DNA of 64,000 nt from Neoakkermansia glycaniphila (GTDB lineage: Bacteria; Verrucomicrobiota; Verrucomicrobiia; Verrucomicrobiales; Akkermansiaceae), in assembly GCF_001683795.1 (NCBI RefSeq), contig NZ_LIGX01000040.1, positions 62,001-126,000 on the forward strand, read 5' to 3'. The notes beneath the pieces were generated by a model that saw only the letters and a program-made list of their open reading frames with translations, did no database searches and was not told the origin of the DNA. Positions 8,541 to 17,537 of the stretch are shown here, piece after piece (within the stretch, counting starts at the first letter, position 1; every line of letters begins with the position of its first letter). The translations under genes and the position numbers were made by a program.

Positions 8541-9563
8541 TTATCTCCAAAGCATGGGGGTGTAGGCGTCCACATCGCCGCGCAGGTGGCGGGCGAGCAG
8601 GCGCGCCTGAATGTGCGGCAGCAGGCCGATGGTGATTTTTTCGCCGATGACGGGGTGCATGATGGTTTCCTTTTTGCGTTCCTGCCATGCGCTGAGGACG
8701 ATTTTCCGGCTTTCTTCTTTGAGGAAGACGGCGCCGCTTTCTTCCCGAGTGAAGTCGCCCGGTTTGATCTGGCGGCGGTTGATGAGGGTGAGGACGAGGC
8801 GGTCATCCAGTACGGCGCGGAATTCTTCCATGAGGTCGAGGGCCAGTCCGGGGCGGCCCGGCCGGTCGCGGTGCAGGACGCCGACGGCTGCATCAAGGCC
8901 GCACGATTCGAGCGCAGAGCGGCAGTCGTGCGCCAGCAAGGCGTAAACGAAGGACATGAGGGCGTTGACGGAGTCGCGCGGAGGCCTCCGGGAGCGTCCG
9001 CAGAAGATGAAGGCCGGGTCATCGTGGGCGATGGCTGTCGGGAAGGCGGAGAAGTAGGCGTCCGCCGCGTTACCTTCTATGCCAAGAAGTTCGGCGGCGT
9101 CGCGCGCTTTTCGGGCGGCCTGCACCGAGTATGCCAGAGAGGAGATGACAGGCTCGAGGTTGATGCCCGAGCGGTCGCGGTCGACACGCAGGAGGACATG
9201 GCGGGCATTGAGGATTTTGGCGGCGATCATTTCCCGAGCGATGTTCAGAGCGGCTTCGGGCTGGTCCGCACAACGGTATTGCGCCCTTCGCAGCAGGACG
9301 TTGCCGGGGGTGAATCCCGTAGCGGCGGCGAGAAAACGCCCGTTGGGGTCGCAGAAGGAGAGGCGGATGCCGCTTGCCGCGCAGGCGGCAAGGAGCTGGG
9401 GAGAGACGCCGATGTCCCACCCCATGGTGATGATGGATTCGAGGTTATGCAGGGGTACGCGCATCAGAGAGGAGCCATGGTCGATGATGCTGACGGTTTC
9501 CCCGTCTTTGGCGAGCCATACTCCTTCCCGGGTGACGTAGAGGGTGTTCAGGTGCTGTTTCAA
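8541..9563 (-). CDS. cas1: CRISPR-associated integrase Cas1 (type I-C), TTG start
   Basis: Metal-dependent integrase that inserts spacers together with Cas2. From the TTG at 9563 the protein begins MKQHLNTLYVTREGVWLAKD, matching the usual Cas1c N-terminus, and is 340 residues long. Seen features: the LGIEGNAA segment with the active-site Glu, GVLHRDRPGR with the metal-binding His, and LALDLMEEFR. The TTG overlaps the cas4 stop (TTGA), implying translational coupling. A longer reading back to 9689 overlaps cas4 out of frame and lacks support. Confidence 0.93.
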   Translation of the reverse strand: MKQHLNTLYVTREGVWLAKDGETVSIIDHGSSLMRVPLHNLESIITMGWDIGVSPQLLAACAASGIRLSFCDPNGRFLAAATGFTPGNVLLRRAQYRCADQPEAALNIAREMIAAKILNARHVLLRVDRDRSGINLEPVISSLAYSVQAARKARDAAELLGIEGNAADAYFSAFPTAIAHDDPAFIFCGRSRRPPRDSVNALMSFVYALLAHDCRSALESCGLDAAVGVLHRDRPGRPGLALDLMEEFRAVLDDRLVLTLINRRQIKPGDFTREESGAVFLKEESRKIVLSAWQERKKETIMHPVIGEKITIGLLPHIQARLLARHLRGDVDAYTPMLWR

Positions 9564-10228
9564 GGTTCGGACGGTTCGTTGTTCAGGAGGAGGGAGAATT
9601 GGCGGTCGTTGTACTGCGAGGCGGGGACTTTGCCGATGCCTTTCATGTGCGGGCCGAGGTGCGGGAGGCAGAGGTCGATCATGGAGCATTGCTCGCAGCT
9701 TTTTTCATAGCGGGCCGGAGGAGTTTCACCGTTGTCGATGAGGGAACGCACGTCGAGAATGGTCCGGATGGTGAGGTTTCGCAGTTCTTCATCGAAGAGG
9801 ACGTCTGTTCTCCGGCGGGGTTTGAGGTAGAAGAGGTAGCCTCGTTCGATGTCCATGCCGTGCATTTCTTCGAGGCAAATGGCTTGCGCGCAGAGCTGCA
9901 CTTCGTCTGCACGGTGAGCCTTGGGTTTGCCGTGCTTGTATTCGACGGGTACGATGCGGTCGTACCGTCCCCGGGGGCCGTGGTATTCGACGACGTCCGC
10001 CACTCCCTGCATGCCGTAGCGTTCGGAGAGGAGGTGGACGCTCCGTTCGATGCGGATGCCCCGAGAGGTGTTGCCCTGCCCGGCATCGACGCGTTCATGT
10101 TCGATGCTGCCGCTCGCGGTGTGGATGTTGTCCGCCCACAGGCGTTCGACGTGGATGAGAGCGCACTGTCTCGGGCAATAGATGTAGTGCTGGAGGGAGG
10201 AGATGGGGAGGCCGTCTTCCATGGGCAA
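9560..10228 (-). CDS. cas4: CRISPR-associated exonuclease Cas4
   Basis: A 222-residue RecB-family nuclease with an iron-sulfur cluster, which trims prespacers and selects those next to a PAM during adaptation. Seen: N-terminal YIYCPRQC and C-terminal CEQCSMIDLC, the four cluster cysteines; GVADVVEYHG and VPVEYKHGKPK carry the D and ExK nuclease residues. The start may be the second Met (MEDGLPISSLQHY). A strong hairpin fills the gap to cas7 upstream, and the stop overlaps the cas1 TTG start. Confidence 0.94.
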   Translation of the reverse strand: MPMEDGLPISSLQHYIYCPRQCALIHVERLWADNIHTASGSIEHERVDAGQGNTSRGIRIERSVHLLSERYGMQGVADVVEYHGPRGRYDRIVPVEYKHGKPKAHRADEVQLCAQAICLEEMHGMDIERGYLFYLKPRRRTDVLFDEELRNLTIRTILDVRSLIDNGETPPARYEKSCEQCSMIDLCLPHLGPHMKGIGKVPASQYNDRQFSLLLNNEPSEP

Positions 10229-10233
10229 GGGTA

Positions 10234-10269
10234 TCCGGCAGCGGCAGGCCGAGGATTGCCGCTGCCGGA
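10234..10269 (-). promoter_or_regulatory. Strong intra-operon hairpin between cas7 and cas4
   Basis: Perfect 13-bp GC-rich arms (10234-10246 and 10257-10269; core CCGGCAGCGGCA) around a 10-base loop, directly between the cas7 stop and cas4 start. No T-run follows on the minus strand, so it is not a classical terminator. It could stabilise or delimit the cas7 end of the mRNA. Confidence 0.7.
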
Positions 10270-10278
10270 AGGATGGGG

Positions 10279-11139
10279 TTAGCAGTCGATTTCTTCGACG
10301 GTGACACCGGCCGGGATGGCAGCCTTGTCGATGATGATGTCGTAGTCTTCGATGGAGCGCGGAGCGTCGATGCCTTCCTTGCGAACGATTTTGACGGCGT
10401 CGTACAGTTTATGAGCCGGAGCGTTGCCGAGCTGGCTTTCGTGCTTGAAGACGATAAGCTTACGGACAGCCATGGAGCCGGCGGGGCGTGCGGCGGAGGC
10501 GTCGAAATCGAAGAGGTGGACGAGGGATTCCTTGAGGAGTTCCCAGTCGGATTCGTTGAATCCGGTCTGGGCGGCGAGGAAGGGGTTCACGCATCCGCGC
10601 GTGGTATAAACGGCATAGGGGATGGTGTATTTGCGACCCATGGTGCGGTTGTCGCCCTTCTGGTTTTCGGCTTCCTTGACGGTCGTGACGGCGCAACGTG
10701 TGACGGCGTATTCCGCACTGAAGACGGGGTCCACGGAGCGTGAGAAAGAGAGCTGCACGGGGCCGCGCACCTGTCCGCAGTTCACATCAGTGGTCATCAC
10801 GGCGCCGAATGCGCGGATGTCGAAGAAGTTCTGGCACATCCAGGCACGGGCTTCATCTTTGACGGCCTGGTCGGCATTCTTCGCTTCCTTTTTGATGCCT
10901 TGGTAGGCGCGTTCGTTCTGGTTGTTGAGAATGGCTTTTTCACGGACGTAGATGTCGCAGCCGGGCTGCCCGTCGCGGGTGAGCTGGACGAAGTTTCGGA
11001 TTTTGCGCTTGAGGCATACGTCGGTGACGAGGCCGTGGCCGCTTTCGACGTCCACGCGCGGCATGTTGCCGGCATCGGGGTCTCCGTTGGGGTTGGCGTC
11101 GAGGGCATCGTAGATGAGGACAAAGTCGATTTTATTCAT
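10279..11139 (-). CDS. cas7: Cas7c (Csd2), backbone subunit of the type I-C Cascade
   Basis: A 286-residue RAMP protein that coats the crRNA spacer in several copies. It begins [21 protein letters not shown], the characteristic Cas7c/Csd2 N-terminus, and contains the conserved DIRAFGAVM and [15 protein letters not shown] segments. It lies 45 bases after cas8c. The hairpin just beyond its stop separates it from the adaptation genes, which fits the need for more Cas7 than Cas4/1/2, though that link is inference. Confidence 0.95.
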   Translation of the reverse strand: MNKIDFVLIYDALDANPNGDPDAGNMPRVDVESGHGLVTDVCLKRKIRNFVQLTRDGQPGCDIYVREKAILNNQNERAYQGIKKEAKNADQAVKDEARAWMCQNFFDIRAFGAVMTTDVNCGQVRGPVQLSFSRSVDPVFSAEYAVTRCAVTTVKEAENQKGDNRTMGRKYTIPYAVYTTRGCVNPFLAAQTGFNESDWELLKESLVHLFDFDASAARPAGSMAVRKLIVFKHESQLGNAPAHKLYDAVKIVRKEGIDAPRSIEDYDIIIDKAAIPAGVTVEEIDC

Positions 11140-11184
11140 GGTATTGTGGTATTTTGGTTGGTTGTTGAAAAATGTGGTGGCGGT

Positions 11185-13005
11185 TTATTCCTGTTCGGTT
11201 TTTTCCTGGTCGTTCTTCGGGGTGTAGAAATCCTGCATTTGCTGGTAGTAGCCGAGTGTAAATTGCGCTTGCTGCTCAAGGCTCATGTGGGCGGGGATGG
11301 CCGTCAGGTCGCCGACGATGCTCTGGATGAGCTTTTCGCGGTTGATCTTGGCTCCCGGGTCGAGCTGGTTGAGGTGGTGGGAGTACAGCCGCTGCAGGCG
11401 GGCCATCACGCCCCGGGGCGTGGCGGATGCGCTGGAGTAGAAGCTGTCGCGGATGGTTCTGTTCAGCTTGCGGTCTCTGTTGGCGTCGAGCTGGGTCTTT
11501 TCATAGGCGGCGAAGAGCCGCCCGATCAGGTAGCCGGGTTCTTTGTTGTCCTTGTTTATCATGGGGGTGATGATGGATTGTGTTTCGGTTGATTTTTTGC
11601 GGAGGAGCCACGCCTTGAGGTAGGAGCAGCGGATGTAGTTGACGTCGTGGTCGATGGAGATGCGGCGCAGGATAGCCTGTGCGATGGCGTCCGGATAGGG
11701 CGCACCGCCGATGATGGAGCGCATCAGTGCCGCGGAGAAGAGCGGCGGGATGTCTTTCGGTTCACGCGCCGTTTCGCGGAGGATGGAGTTCGGAGCAATC
11801 AACTTCGGGTCGGGATTTTTGCTGTTCTTTTCCGTCCATTGCGGTTGCAGGCGCAGAGCGTCGTAATGCCGCTGCACAGATTCCATCAGCTCGCCGAAGG
11901 TGGATTCAAACCAGAAGCGGATGGAGAGGCGCGAAACATTGGGCGACAGGCCGAGGATATAGAACGGAGCCCCGGCATCGTCGAGGTCGTCCTTTTTCAA
12001 TTTGCCTTGAGCCAGCTTGTCCAGCACCTCCTGTACGCGGGAGAGGTTTCCGGCGTGCATGGCATCCCGTGGGGGAGAGATGGCGCGTCCGACGATGCTC
12101 TCCAGCATTTCCATTTTCGCAGGCGGCACATCCGCCCAGAAGACGGTGGTGGAATCGCCGATCAACTGGCGAGTTTCCTGCCTGCCCAGAAGGTAGTTGA
12201 GCGCATTGCAGTACGCGAAGGCGGCATGTTCGCCGACGGGGGCGTTCGCGCTCTGCTCCTTGGCGAAGGAGGTGAAGGAATTGCAGTTGAAGGAGACGAG
12301 CTTCGCGCCCATCGACTGGGCATTGGCGACGCCCTTGATGATGGGTTCGTGCAGCACGGCGATTTTCGCCATGCGTCCGGTGACGAGGCACATGCCTTTC
12401 TCTCCCTCGTCTTTGGCTTTCTTGCCGTCGGCACCTTTCCAGAGGTCTTCGCCGCCGTCGAGCCACCAGGAGCGGAGTTCGGGCAGCTCGTGAACGTAGT
12501 CTTCCTCGCCTTGTATGCGGAAAATCCCGTTACCCGTCAGCAGGTCGGGATTGGTGAAAAGTTCGGGCGCACGCGCCGGATCCCACGCTTCGAGGAAGCG
12601 GCAGACGGCGGAATACTGCGGATGGTTGACGACCGTTTCGAGGGCAAGGTGCTTGTCGCGCAAGGCGGCGAAGGCTTCCTGCGCCCGCTTTTCCGCCTTC
12701 TCTTCTCCGCTGCCCTTGTAGCCGAGGAGGTAGCCCGTGTTGTCCCACAGGAAGCAGGGGTTCAGACCGGAGCCGGAGGGTTTCGTCCCGCCCAGAACCA
12801 TGCGTTTCTGGGAGACCATGGCCGTTTTTTTGCCTTTCGGCACTTCGACGCGGATGTCGTCGAAGGCAACGAGGGTTCCGTCCGGCTTCAACACGACGGC
12901 ATAGGAAATGTTCTGCTTGCTGAAGCCGAGCGTCGGCAGGTCTGCGCCGCGTTCGGAATCGGCGGCGAGGCGGTCGTACAGGGCTGAAAGTTGTTGAAGA
13001 ATCAT
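11185..13005 (-). CDS. cas8c: Cas8c (Csd1), large subunit of the type I-C Cascade
   Basis: A 606-residue protein, the usual length for Cas8c, which recognises the PAM and in type I-C also supplies the small-subunit part from its own C-terminus. Visible family features are the N-terminal MILQQLSALYDRLA, the MVLGGTKPSGSGLNPCFLWDN region and the long helical C-terminal domain (about residues 400-600). It starts three bases after cas5c stops. It contains no nuclease motif, as expected. Confidence 0.94.
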   Translation of the reverse strand: MILQQLSALYDRLAADSERGADLPTLGFSKQNISYAVVLKPDGTLVAFDDIRVEVPKGKKTAMVSQKRMVLGGTKPSGSGLNPCFLWDNTGYLLGYKGSGEEKAEKRAQEAFAALRDKHLALETVVNHPQYSAVCRFLEAWDPARAPELFTNPDLLTGNGIFRIQGEEDYVHELPELRSWWLDGGEDLWKGADGKKAKDEGEKGMCLVTGRMAKIAVLHEPIIKGVANAQSMGAKLVSFNCNSFTSFAKEQSANAPVGEHAAFAYCNALNYLLGRQETRQLIGDSTTVFWADVPPAKMEMLESIVGRAISPPRDAMHAGNLSRVQEVLDKLAQGKLKKDDLDDAGAPFYILGLSPNVSRLSIRFWFESTFGELMESVQRHYDALRLQPQWTEKNSKNPDPKLIAPNSILRETAREPKDIPPLFSAALMRSIIGGAPYPDAIAQAILRRISIDHDVNYIRCSYLKAWLLRKKSTETQSIITPMINKDNKEPGYLIGRLFAAYEKTQLDANRDRKLNRTIRDSFYSSASATPRGVMARLQRLYSHHLNQLDPGAKINREKLIQSIVGDLTAIPAHMSLEQQAQFTLGYYQQMQDFYTPKNDQEKTEQE

Positions 13006-13008
13006 ACG

Positions 13009-13722
13009 TCAGGAGTGGGTTTGTGCGAGCGGCGGAACGTCGAGGATGCCCCCGCGGAGCTCCGCCATGAAGAAGCGGGGGTTGGCTGTCAACCGACGGC
13101 CGTCGTTGGAACTGACGATCTTGCCTTTCTTGTCGGGTATGTATTCGATGTCGTGCAGCATCATGCCGAGGTGGCGGTTCTGCTGCTCTTCCGGCAGTTC
13201 GGAGGCAGGCATGTCGCCGTCTTCCAGAAGGGTGAAATCGACGGGGAATTCGCGCGTGCCGAAGTAGGGCTGGTGGAAGCACTGGCCTTTTGCCGCACGG
13301 CGGCAGAACATCTCAAAGTGCTTGGTTTCGGAATCGATTTCCGGGTTTTCATCCCGGCTTCTCAGTTCCACATGGGCTTCGATGACGTAGCCGACTCCGT
13401 TCAGCACGGTGGCGGCGCGCTGCTGGCGGGCGTCCTCGATGTTGATGCCCACATTGCCCATGCCGCCCTGCAGCAGTTCGGCCTTGGGTTTGGACATTTT
13501 GACGCCGAGTTCGTTGCGCCGGATCTGGGTGAAGCGGATGGGCTTCAGCACGTGAATGCGGTCGATAACCCAGCACATTTGGGGTTTCCAGTAAATGGCC
13601 TCGAGGATGCCCCGGGCTGCGGACGGAGTGATGACGTCGTAGCTGAAACGTTCGGCTTTCAGTTCCGGACGCGTGAAGCAGGCGAAATCACCCCAGACAT
13701 GGAGTTTGACGGTTTTAGGCAT
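13009..13722 (-). CDS. cas5c: Cas5c (Csd5), crRNA-processing subunit
   Basis: A 237-residue RAMP protein. In type I-C, Cas5 replaces Cas6 and cuts the repeat RNA; no cas6 is present here, which agrees. The N-terminus KLHVWGDFACFTRPELKAER and the segment SYDVITPSAARGILEAIYWKP are typical Cas5c. It is packed between cas3 (3-base gap) and cas8c (3-base gap), consistent with one operon. Confidence 0.95.
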   Translation of the reverse strand: MPKTVKLHVWGDFACFTRPELKAERFSYDVITPSAARGILEAIYWKPQMCWVIDRIHVLKPIRFTQIRRNELGVKMSKPKAELLQGGMGNVGINIEDARQQRAATVLNGVGYVIEAHVELRSRDENPEIDSETKHFEMFCRRAAKGQCFHQPYFGTREFPVDFTLLEDGDMPASELPEEQQNRHLGMMLHDIEYIPDKKGKIVSSNDGRRLTANPRFFMAELRGGILDVPPLAQTHS

Positions 13723-13725
13723 GAA

Positions 13726-16089
13726 TTAGCAGTTGTAGAGTGTTTGGTTCGGGTCGTAATTTTTGGTGGGCAGGAAGCCCATGTGAGAATCGTAATAGCT
13801 GTCGAGAGTCGGAAGTACGTATACCATGCCGTCGGCATAGCTTTCCACTCGCCCCTGCCGTTCGAGAAAATTCCAGTCCTGGAGGTAAATCTGGATACTG
13901 CACGCCTGAATCCGGCGGAACAGTTTCCTGTCGGGCAGAATACCGAGGCTTTTCCGCTTCTGCAACTCGGCGCGGAGACTTTCCCCTTCTTCACCCCATG
14001 GAATCATCACGCTGTGCTGGCCTCCCGGAATGAGCTGGAACTTCCGGGCGATCTCCGGGAAGCCGATATGGCGGAAACCGGTCTCTTCGGCGGTGCATCT
14101 GCTGAGATCCAGTACGCCGTGTTCATCCCAATGCCCGGTCTGGTCGCCGCGCGTTTTGTAGTACAATTCGAAAAATCTTCTCACGATGTCGGGAGCCAGG
14201 ATGTCGGCACCGGGGTTGGTATCGCGCACGTCGCGGGCGGCATGGGCGGCGGCGACCAGATCGACGAGAACGGGCGGTAAGTCTGCATCCGACGCTTCAT
14301 AGGAGAAGACAAGCCCGCCGCCGGGCATTTCGCCGTGGCGGTTGCAGCGTCCGGCGGCCTGCGCCAGCGAGTCGATGCCCGCATGTTCGCGGTAAACGGC
14401 GGGAAAGGAGATGTCCACCCCGGCTTCGACGACGCGCGTCGCCACCAGCACCACAGGCAGACCTTCCTTCAACAGGGAGCGGACTTCTCGCAACACTTCG
14501 CTGCGGTGCTGCGGACACATGCGGGCGGAGAGGTGGCGGCATGCTGTACCGTCCGGCAGAGATGCCCGCAGCGCGGAGAAAAGTTCCTGCGCCTGCCGTG
14601 TCGTGTTGACGATCAGCAGGGCTGAGCCGACGCCGAGGCCCAGAAAGTGTTCGACGATTTCTTCCCTGCTCCGCGTACCGAGGTGGGCGATCTCCACACG
14701 CTTCATCTCGCGGGCCAGCATGGCTTCCTGTTCGTCGCCGAGCAGACTTTCCACCTCCGTTTCCTGCCAGCCGATGGGGAATTTATCCTTGCGGTGCATG
14801 AGGGCGGGCTGTGTGGCCGTGCAGAGGACGAGGGTGCAGCCGTAATCACGGCGCAGGGTTTTCATCGCTTCGAGGCAGGGAGCCAGCAGGTTGGCGGGCA
14901 AGGCCTGAGCCTCGTCGAAGATGACGGCGGTACGCGCGATGCGGTGCAGTTTGCGGCAGGCAGACGGTTTGTGGGCAAACAGGGATTCGAAGAACTGCAC
15001 GTTCGTCGTCACGATCAGCGGCGCATCCCAGTTTTCGAACATCAGCTTGGTCATCACCGTATCGCGGTCGGCCTCGATATTGGAATGGTGTTCCAGTACG
15101 CAATCATGCCCCAGCTCTTCGGAGAGTTCGGCAAATACCTTGCGGAATTCCTCCGCCGTCTGTTCGATGATGCTGGTATAGGGAATCACATAGATGACGC
15201 GGTGCAGGCCGTGCTGCACGGCATGGCGCAGTGCGAAACTGAGGGAGGACAATGTTTTTCCACCTCCCGTCGGCACATTGAGGCGGTACACGCCGGGCTT
15301 TCGGTCGGCATGATCGAAGCAGGAGCGGTGGATTTCCGCCCGCAGCGAGGAGATTTTGCCGGGTGCAGCCCCTTCCTCCAAAGCGGAAAGGCGGCTTTCC
15401 AGCATGCCGCTCATGCGGTCGAGGATGTCGCCGGGCCACCGGGGGCGTTCCGCCTGCTGGGCGGGATTCATGAAAGCTTCCGTGGAAAGGAAGTCGGCAT
15501 CGACGAGGCAGGAGAACATCATGCGGATCTGCATGGCCGTCGCATACCCGAATCGGCGGGGTTCATTCAGCAGAGCCAGGGCATCGTCGCTCCAGAGCTT
15601 CTTCACAGGGTCGTGCTTCAGGAGGTCGGGGTGGGCGAACGAACGCCATTCGGGATGGTCTCCCTTCAAACGTTCGTAAAACAATGCCGTTCCTTTCGGC
15701 AGGCCGCCGTGGTGCCCGGCAATCGCGTAGGCCATGAAATCGCCGAGAACGGGATTCTGCTCCATCGCGTATTTCGCTCCGGCGGAGGAATGGTCTACCC
15801 GGCCGCCCGTCGCGGCATGCTCTTCTTCCGAATCTCCGGTCGCACCGATGTGCTTCTGGAACTCGCGGGAGAATTTGCCAAGGTCGTGCCAGAGCCCGAG
15901 CCGCCACCCCCATTTCCTCCACTCATCGTTCACTCCGAAGGTCATGGCCTCGGCGAACCGGGCGCACAGCTCGGCCGTGCGGTTGGCATGGCCGATGGTC
16001 GAGGAACCGTCTCCTTCATAGGTATAGATCGGTTCCCACAGGTTGAGGTCGGTGGTACCGGGGAGAGAGTGGGCGTAGGAATAGTACAT
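13726..16089 (-). CDS. cas3: Cas3 helicase-nuclease, HD domain fused at the N-terminus
   Basis: Effector that unwinds and degrades target DNA after recruitment by Cascade. Domain order in 787 residues: HD nuclease (His34, H68-D69 in LWHDLGKF), then a superfamily 2 helicase with Walker A PTGGGKT (Lys278), the DEAQ box (D392), motif III TAT (VLCTATQPAL) and motif VI QAAGRCNRHG. All key residues appear intact, so the system should be active. It is the first gene of the cas operon. ATG at 16089 follows a candidate -10 box (TATAGT) by 21 bases. Confidence 0.96.
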   Translation of the reverse strand: MYYSYAHSLPGTTDLNLWEPIYTYEGDGSSTIGHANRTAELCARFAEAMTFGVNDEWRKWGWRLGLWHDLGKFSREFQKHIGATGDSEEEHAATGGRVDHSSAGAKYAMEQNPVLGDFMAYAIAGHHGGLPKGTALFYERLKGDHPEWRSFAHPDLLKHDPVKKLWSDDALALLNEPRRFGYATAMQIRMMFSCLVDADFLSTEAFMNPAQQAERPRWPGDILDRMSGMLESRLSALEEGAAPGKISSLRAEIHRSCFDHADRKPGVYRLNVPTGGGKTLSSLSFALRHAVQHGLHRVIYVIPYTSIIEQTAEEFRKVFAELSEELGHDCVLEHHSNIEADRDTVMTKLMFENWDAPLIVTTNVQFFESLFAHKPSACRKLHRIARTAVIFDEAQALPANLLAPCLEAMKTLRRDYGCTLVLCTATQPALMHRKDKFPIGWQETEVESLLGDEQEAMLAREMKRVEIAHLGTRSREEIVEHFLGLGVGSALLIVNTTRQAQELFSALRASLPDGTACRHLSARMCPQHRSEVLREVRSLLKEGLPVVLVATRVVEAGVDISFPAVYREHAGIDSLAQAAGRCNRHGEMPGGGLVFSYEASDADLPPVLVDLVAAAHAARDVRDTNPGADILAPDIVRRFFELYYKTRGDQTGHWDEHGVLDLSRCTAEETGFRHIGFPEIARKFQLIPGGQHSVMIPWGEEGESLRAELQKRKSLGILPDRKLFRRIQACSIQIYLQDWNFLERQGRVESYADGMVYVLPTLDSYYDSHMGFLPTKNYDPNQTLYNC

Positions 16090-16110
16090 GGAGGGGATCG
16101 CCCCAACAAT

Positions 16111-16139
16111 ACTATAGGGGCGCGTGGTCGAAAAGGAAA
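16111..16139 (-). promoter_or_regulatory. Candidate promoter of the cas operon
   Basis: On the minus strand TATAGT (16116-16111) is a good -10 box; the matching -35 (TTTCCT, 17-base spacer) is weak. It lies between the cobU stop and cas3. Confidence 0.4.
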
Positions 16140-16152
16140 AATCGCCTTTCCT
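16131..16152 (-). terminator. Possible terminator of the cob operon
   Basis: Stem AGGAAA / TTTCCT (16134-16139, 16147-16152) with a 7-base loop, followed on the minus strand by a T-rich TTTCCTTTT context. It is 22 bases beyond the cobU stop. The stem is short, so support is moderate. Confidence 0.4.
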
Positions 16153-16174
16153 GAAAATTTAGTTAGAAATTTCC

Positions 16175-16759
16175 CTATTTCAACCTCAAGGGAAGCCCAG
16201 CCACAGACAGGAATACGGCATCAGCCTTCTGCGCCAGCCACTGGTTCGCCAGGCCGAGGCCGTCGCAAAACAGACGCGTTTCACGGCTGCCGGAGACGAT
16301 GCCCAATCCCGCTTCGGAACTGACGACAATCCACGGCAGGCCGGAGCTTGCCGCCAGTTCGGTCAACCCGTCGAGTTCTTCGCGCAGCCGGGTTTCAAAG
16401 GCTGCACCGTCTTCGGGATCCCCGGCATACAGGGTATTGCTCGCCAGCAGCGTCACACAATCCAGCATCACGGCATCGGCTCCGGCCAGTGCGCCGGATT
16501 GGCGAACGGAGGCGGCCACATGGCGGGGGAATTCGAGCGTCGCCCAGTCGGCGGGGCGTCGTTCGCGATGCCTCCGCACGCGCTCCTGCATGCTGCCTGC
16601 GCCGGAGAGAACTTCCGCCGTCGCCACATAGACGATGCGGGAACCGCAGCGGGCGGCGATGCCTTCGGCCAGTTCGCTTTTTCCGCTGCGCGTACCGCCC
16701 AGCACAAGGGTAAGGGAGGAGCGTCCCGGTTCAGGAGTAAAGTCGTCGGTAGCGTTCAT
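16175..16759 (-). CDS. cobU: Adenosylcobinamide kinase / adenosylcobinamide-phosphate guanylyltransferase
   Basis: Bifunctional CobU/CobP: phosphorylates adenosylcobinamide and transfers GMP to give the AdoCbi-GDP used by CobS. The P-loop GGTRSGKS is at residues 21-28, followed by the CobU-type block VYVATAE and the RRHRERRPADW region carrying the His that takes the GMP. Length 194 fits. The start at 16759 overlaps the end of cbiR by 29 bases. It is the last gene of the cobT-cobS-cbiR-cobU operon. Confidence 0.92.
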   Translation of the reverse strand: MNATDDFTPEPGRSSLTLVLGGTRSGKSELAEGIAARCGSRIVYVATAEVLSGAGSMQERVRRHRERRPADWATLEFPRHVAASVRQSGALAGADAVMLDCVTLLASNTLYAGDPEDGAAFETRLREELDGLTELAASSGLPWIVVSSEAGLGIVSGSRETRLFCDGLGLANQWLAQKADAVFLSVAGLPLRLK

Positions 16760-17537
16760 AAGATTGCATCATGGCTTGGTGAGAGTTCAGGAAGTCGTCC
16801 AGCGTAAAGACCTCCAGCGTAATCACGGGTTCGAAGCGGATGTCCCACAGCTTGTGCAGCAGGGCATCGAGCTTGTCTTCCGGCATGTGGTGCAGGGATT
16901 TGTGGTCGCGTTTTTCGAGTCCGTGGAGGTGGCACATGCGGATTTCCGGCAGCCATCTGTCGAGCAGCTCTTCGGGCTTATGCCCGTCTTTCCACACGTG
17001 GCCCATGTCGAAACAGCGGGAAAAGGGCATCCGCTCCAGAATGCCGTCCAGATAATCGGCCGGATGCCATTCGATATTCTCCAGAGCGAGATATTCCGGA
17101 GCGGGCAAATGATGCCGCACGCGCTCCAGCGAGGCAAGGGCGCGTTCCGTCTCCGCTTCCGTCAGCGGGGGAACCATATATTCGCGCGGCGTCTTGTCCG
17201 CTTCCACATGCAGCACCCAGGAATGGGGCGCGAGCGGCAGGGTGCGGTCGATGGCCCGGCAGAGGTTGTCCGTAAATTCGAGCGCGGCCTTGTCGGAGGA
17301 ATAATCGCCGTCCGTCGGCAGGTGAACGTTCCATGTCAGCCCCTCGCCGTCTCCGATGCGTTTCAGCTCGTCAATATCGGATGCGGGCAGCAGGTATTCG
17401 CCTTTCGGCCCGACCTGAAGCAGCAGCAGCGAAATATCGTCCAGATATTCGGCGCAGCCGCGCACGGCGGGCACGTAATCATCCGGCACGATGAACGACG
17501 TGCCTCCGATCTTCAGTCCTGGAACGCGGCATTTCAT
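16731..17537 (-). CDS. cbiR: Cobamide remodelling enzyme CbiR (TIM-barrel, AP endonuclease-2-like)
   Basis: From the ATG at 17537 this is a 268-residue xylose-isomerase/AP-endonuclease-type barrel. CbiR is known from Akkermansia muciniphila, where it removes the lower ligand from cobamides so that they can be rebuilt. Supporting residues: LALENIEWHP, CFDMGHVWKDGH and MCHLHGLEKRDHKSLHH, with several Glu/Asp/His at barrel-end positions that could bind a metal. The ATG shares one base with the cobS stop (TGATG) and cobU overlaps the 3' end. Context inside a nucleotide-loop assembly operon strongly supports the call. An open frame to 18215 runs antisense-like through cobS and is not real. Confidence 0.85.
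   Translation of the reverse strand: MKCRVPGLKIGGTSFIVPDDYVPAVRGCAEYLDDISLLLLQVGPKGEYLLPASDIDELKRIGDGEGLTWNVHLPTDGDYSSDKAALEFTDNLCRAIDRTLPLAPHSWVLHVEADKTPREYMVPPLTEAETERALASLERVRHHLPAPEYLALENIEWHPADYLDGILERMPFSRCFDMGHVWKDGHKPEELLDRWLPEIRMCHLHGLEKRDHKSLHHMPEDKLDALLHKLWDIRFEPVITLEVFTLDDFLNSHQAMMQSYERYRRLYS

Noticed and set aside
8526-9710. 394-codon plus-strand frame over cas1
   Set aside because: Antisense shadow; cas1 on the minus strand has clear family motifs.
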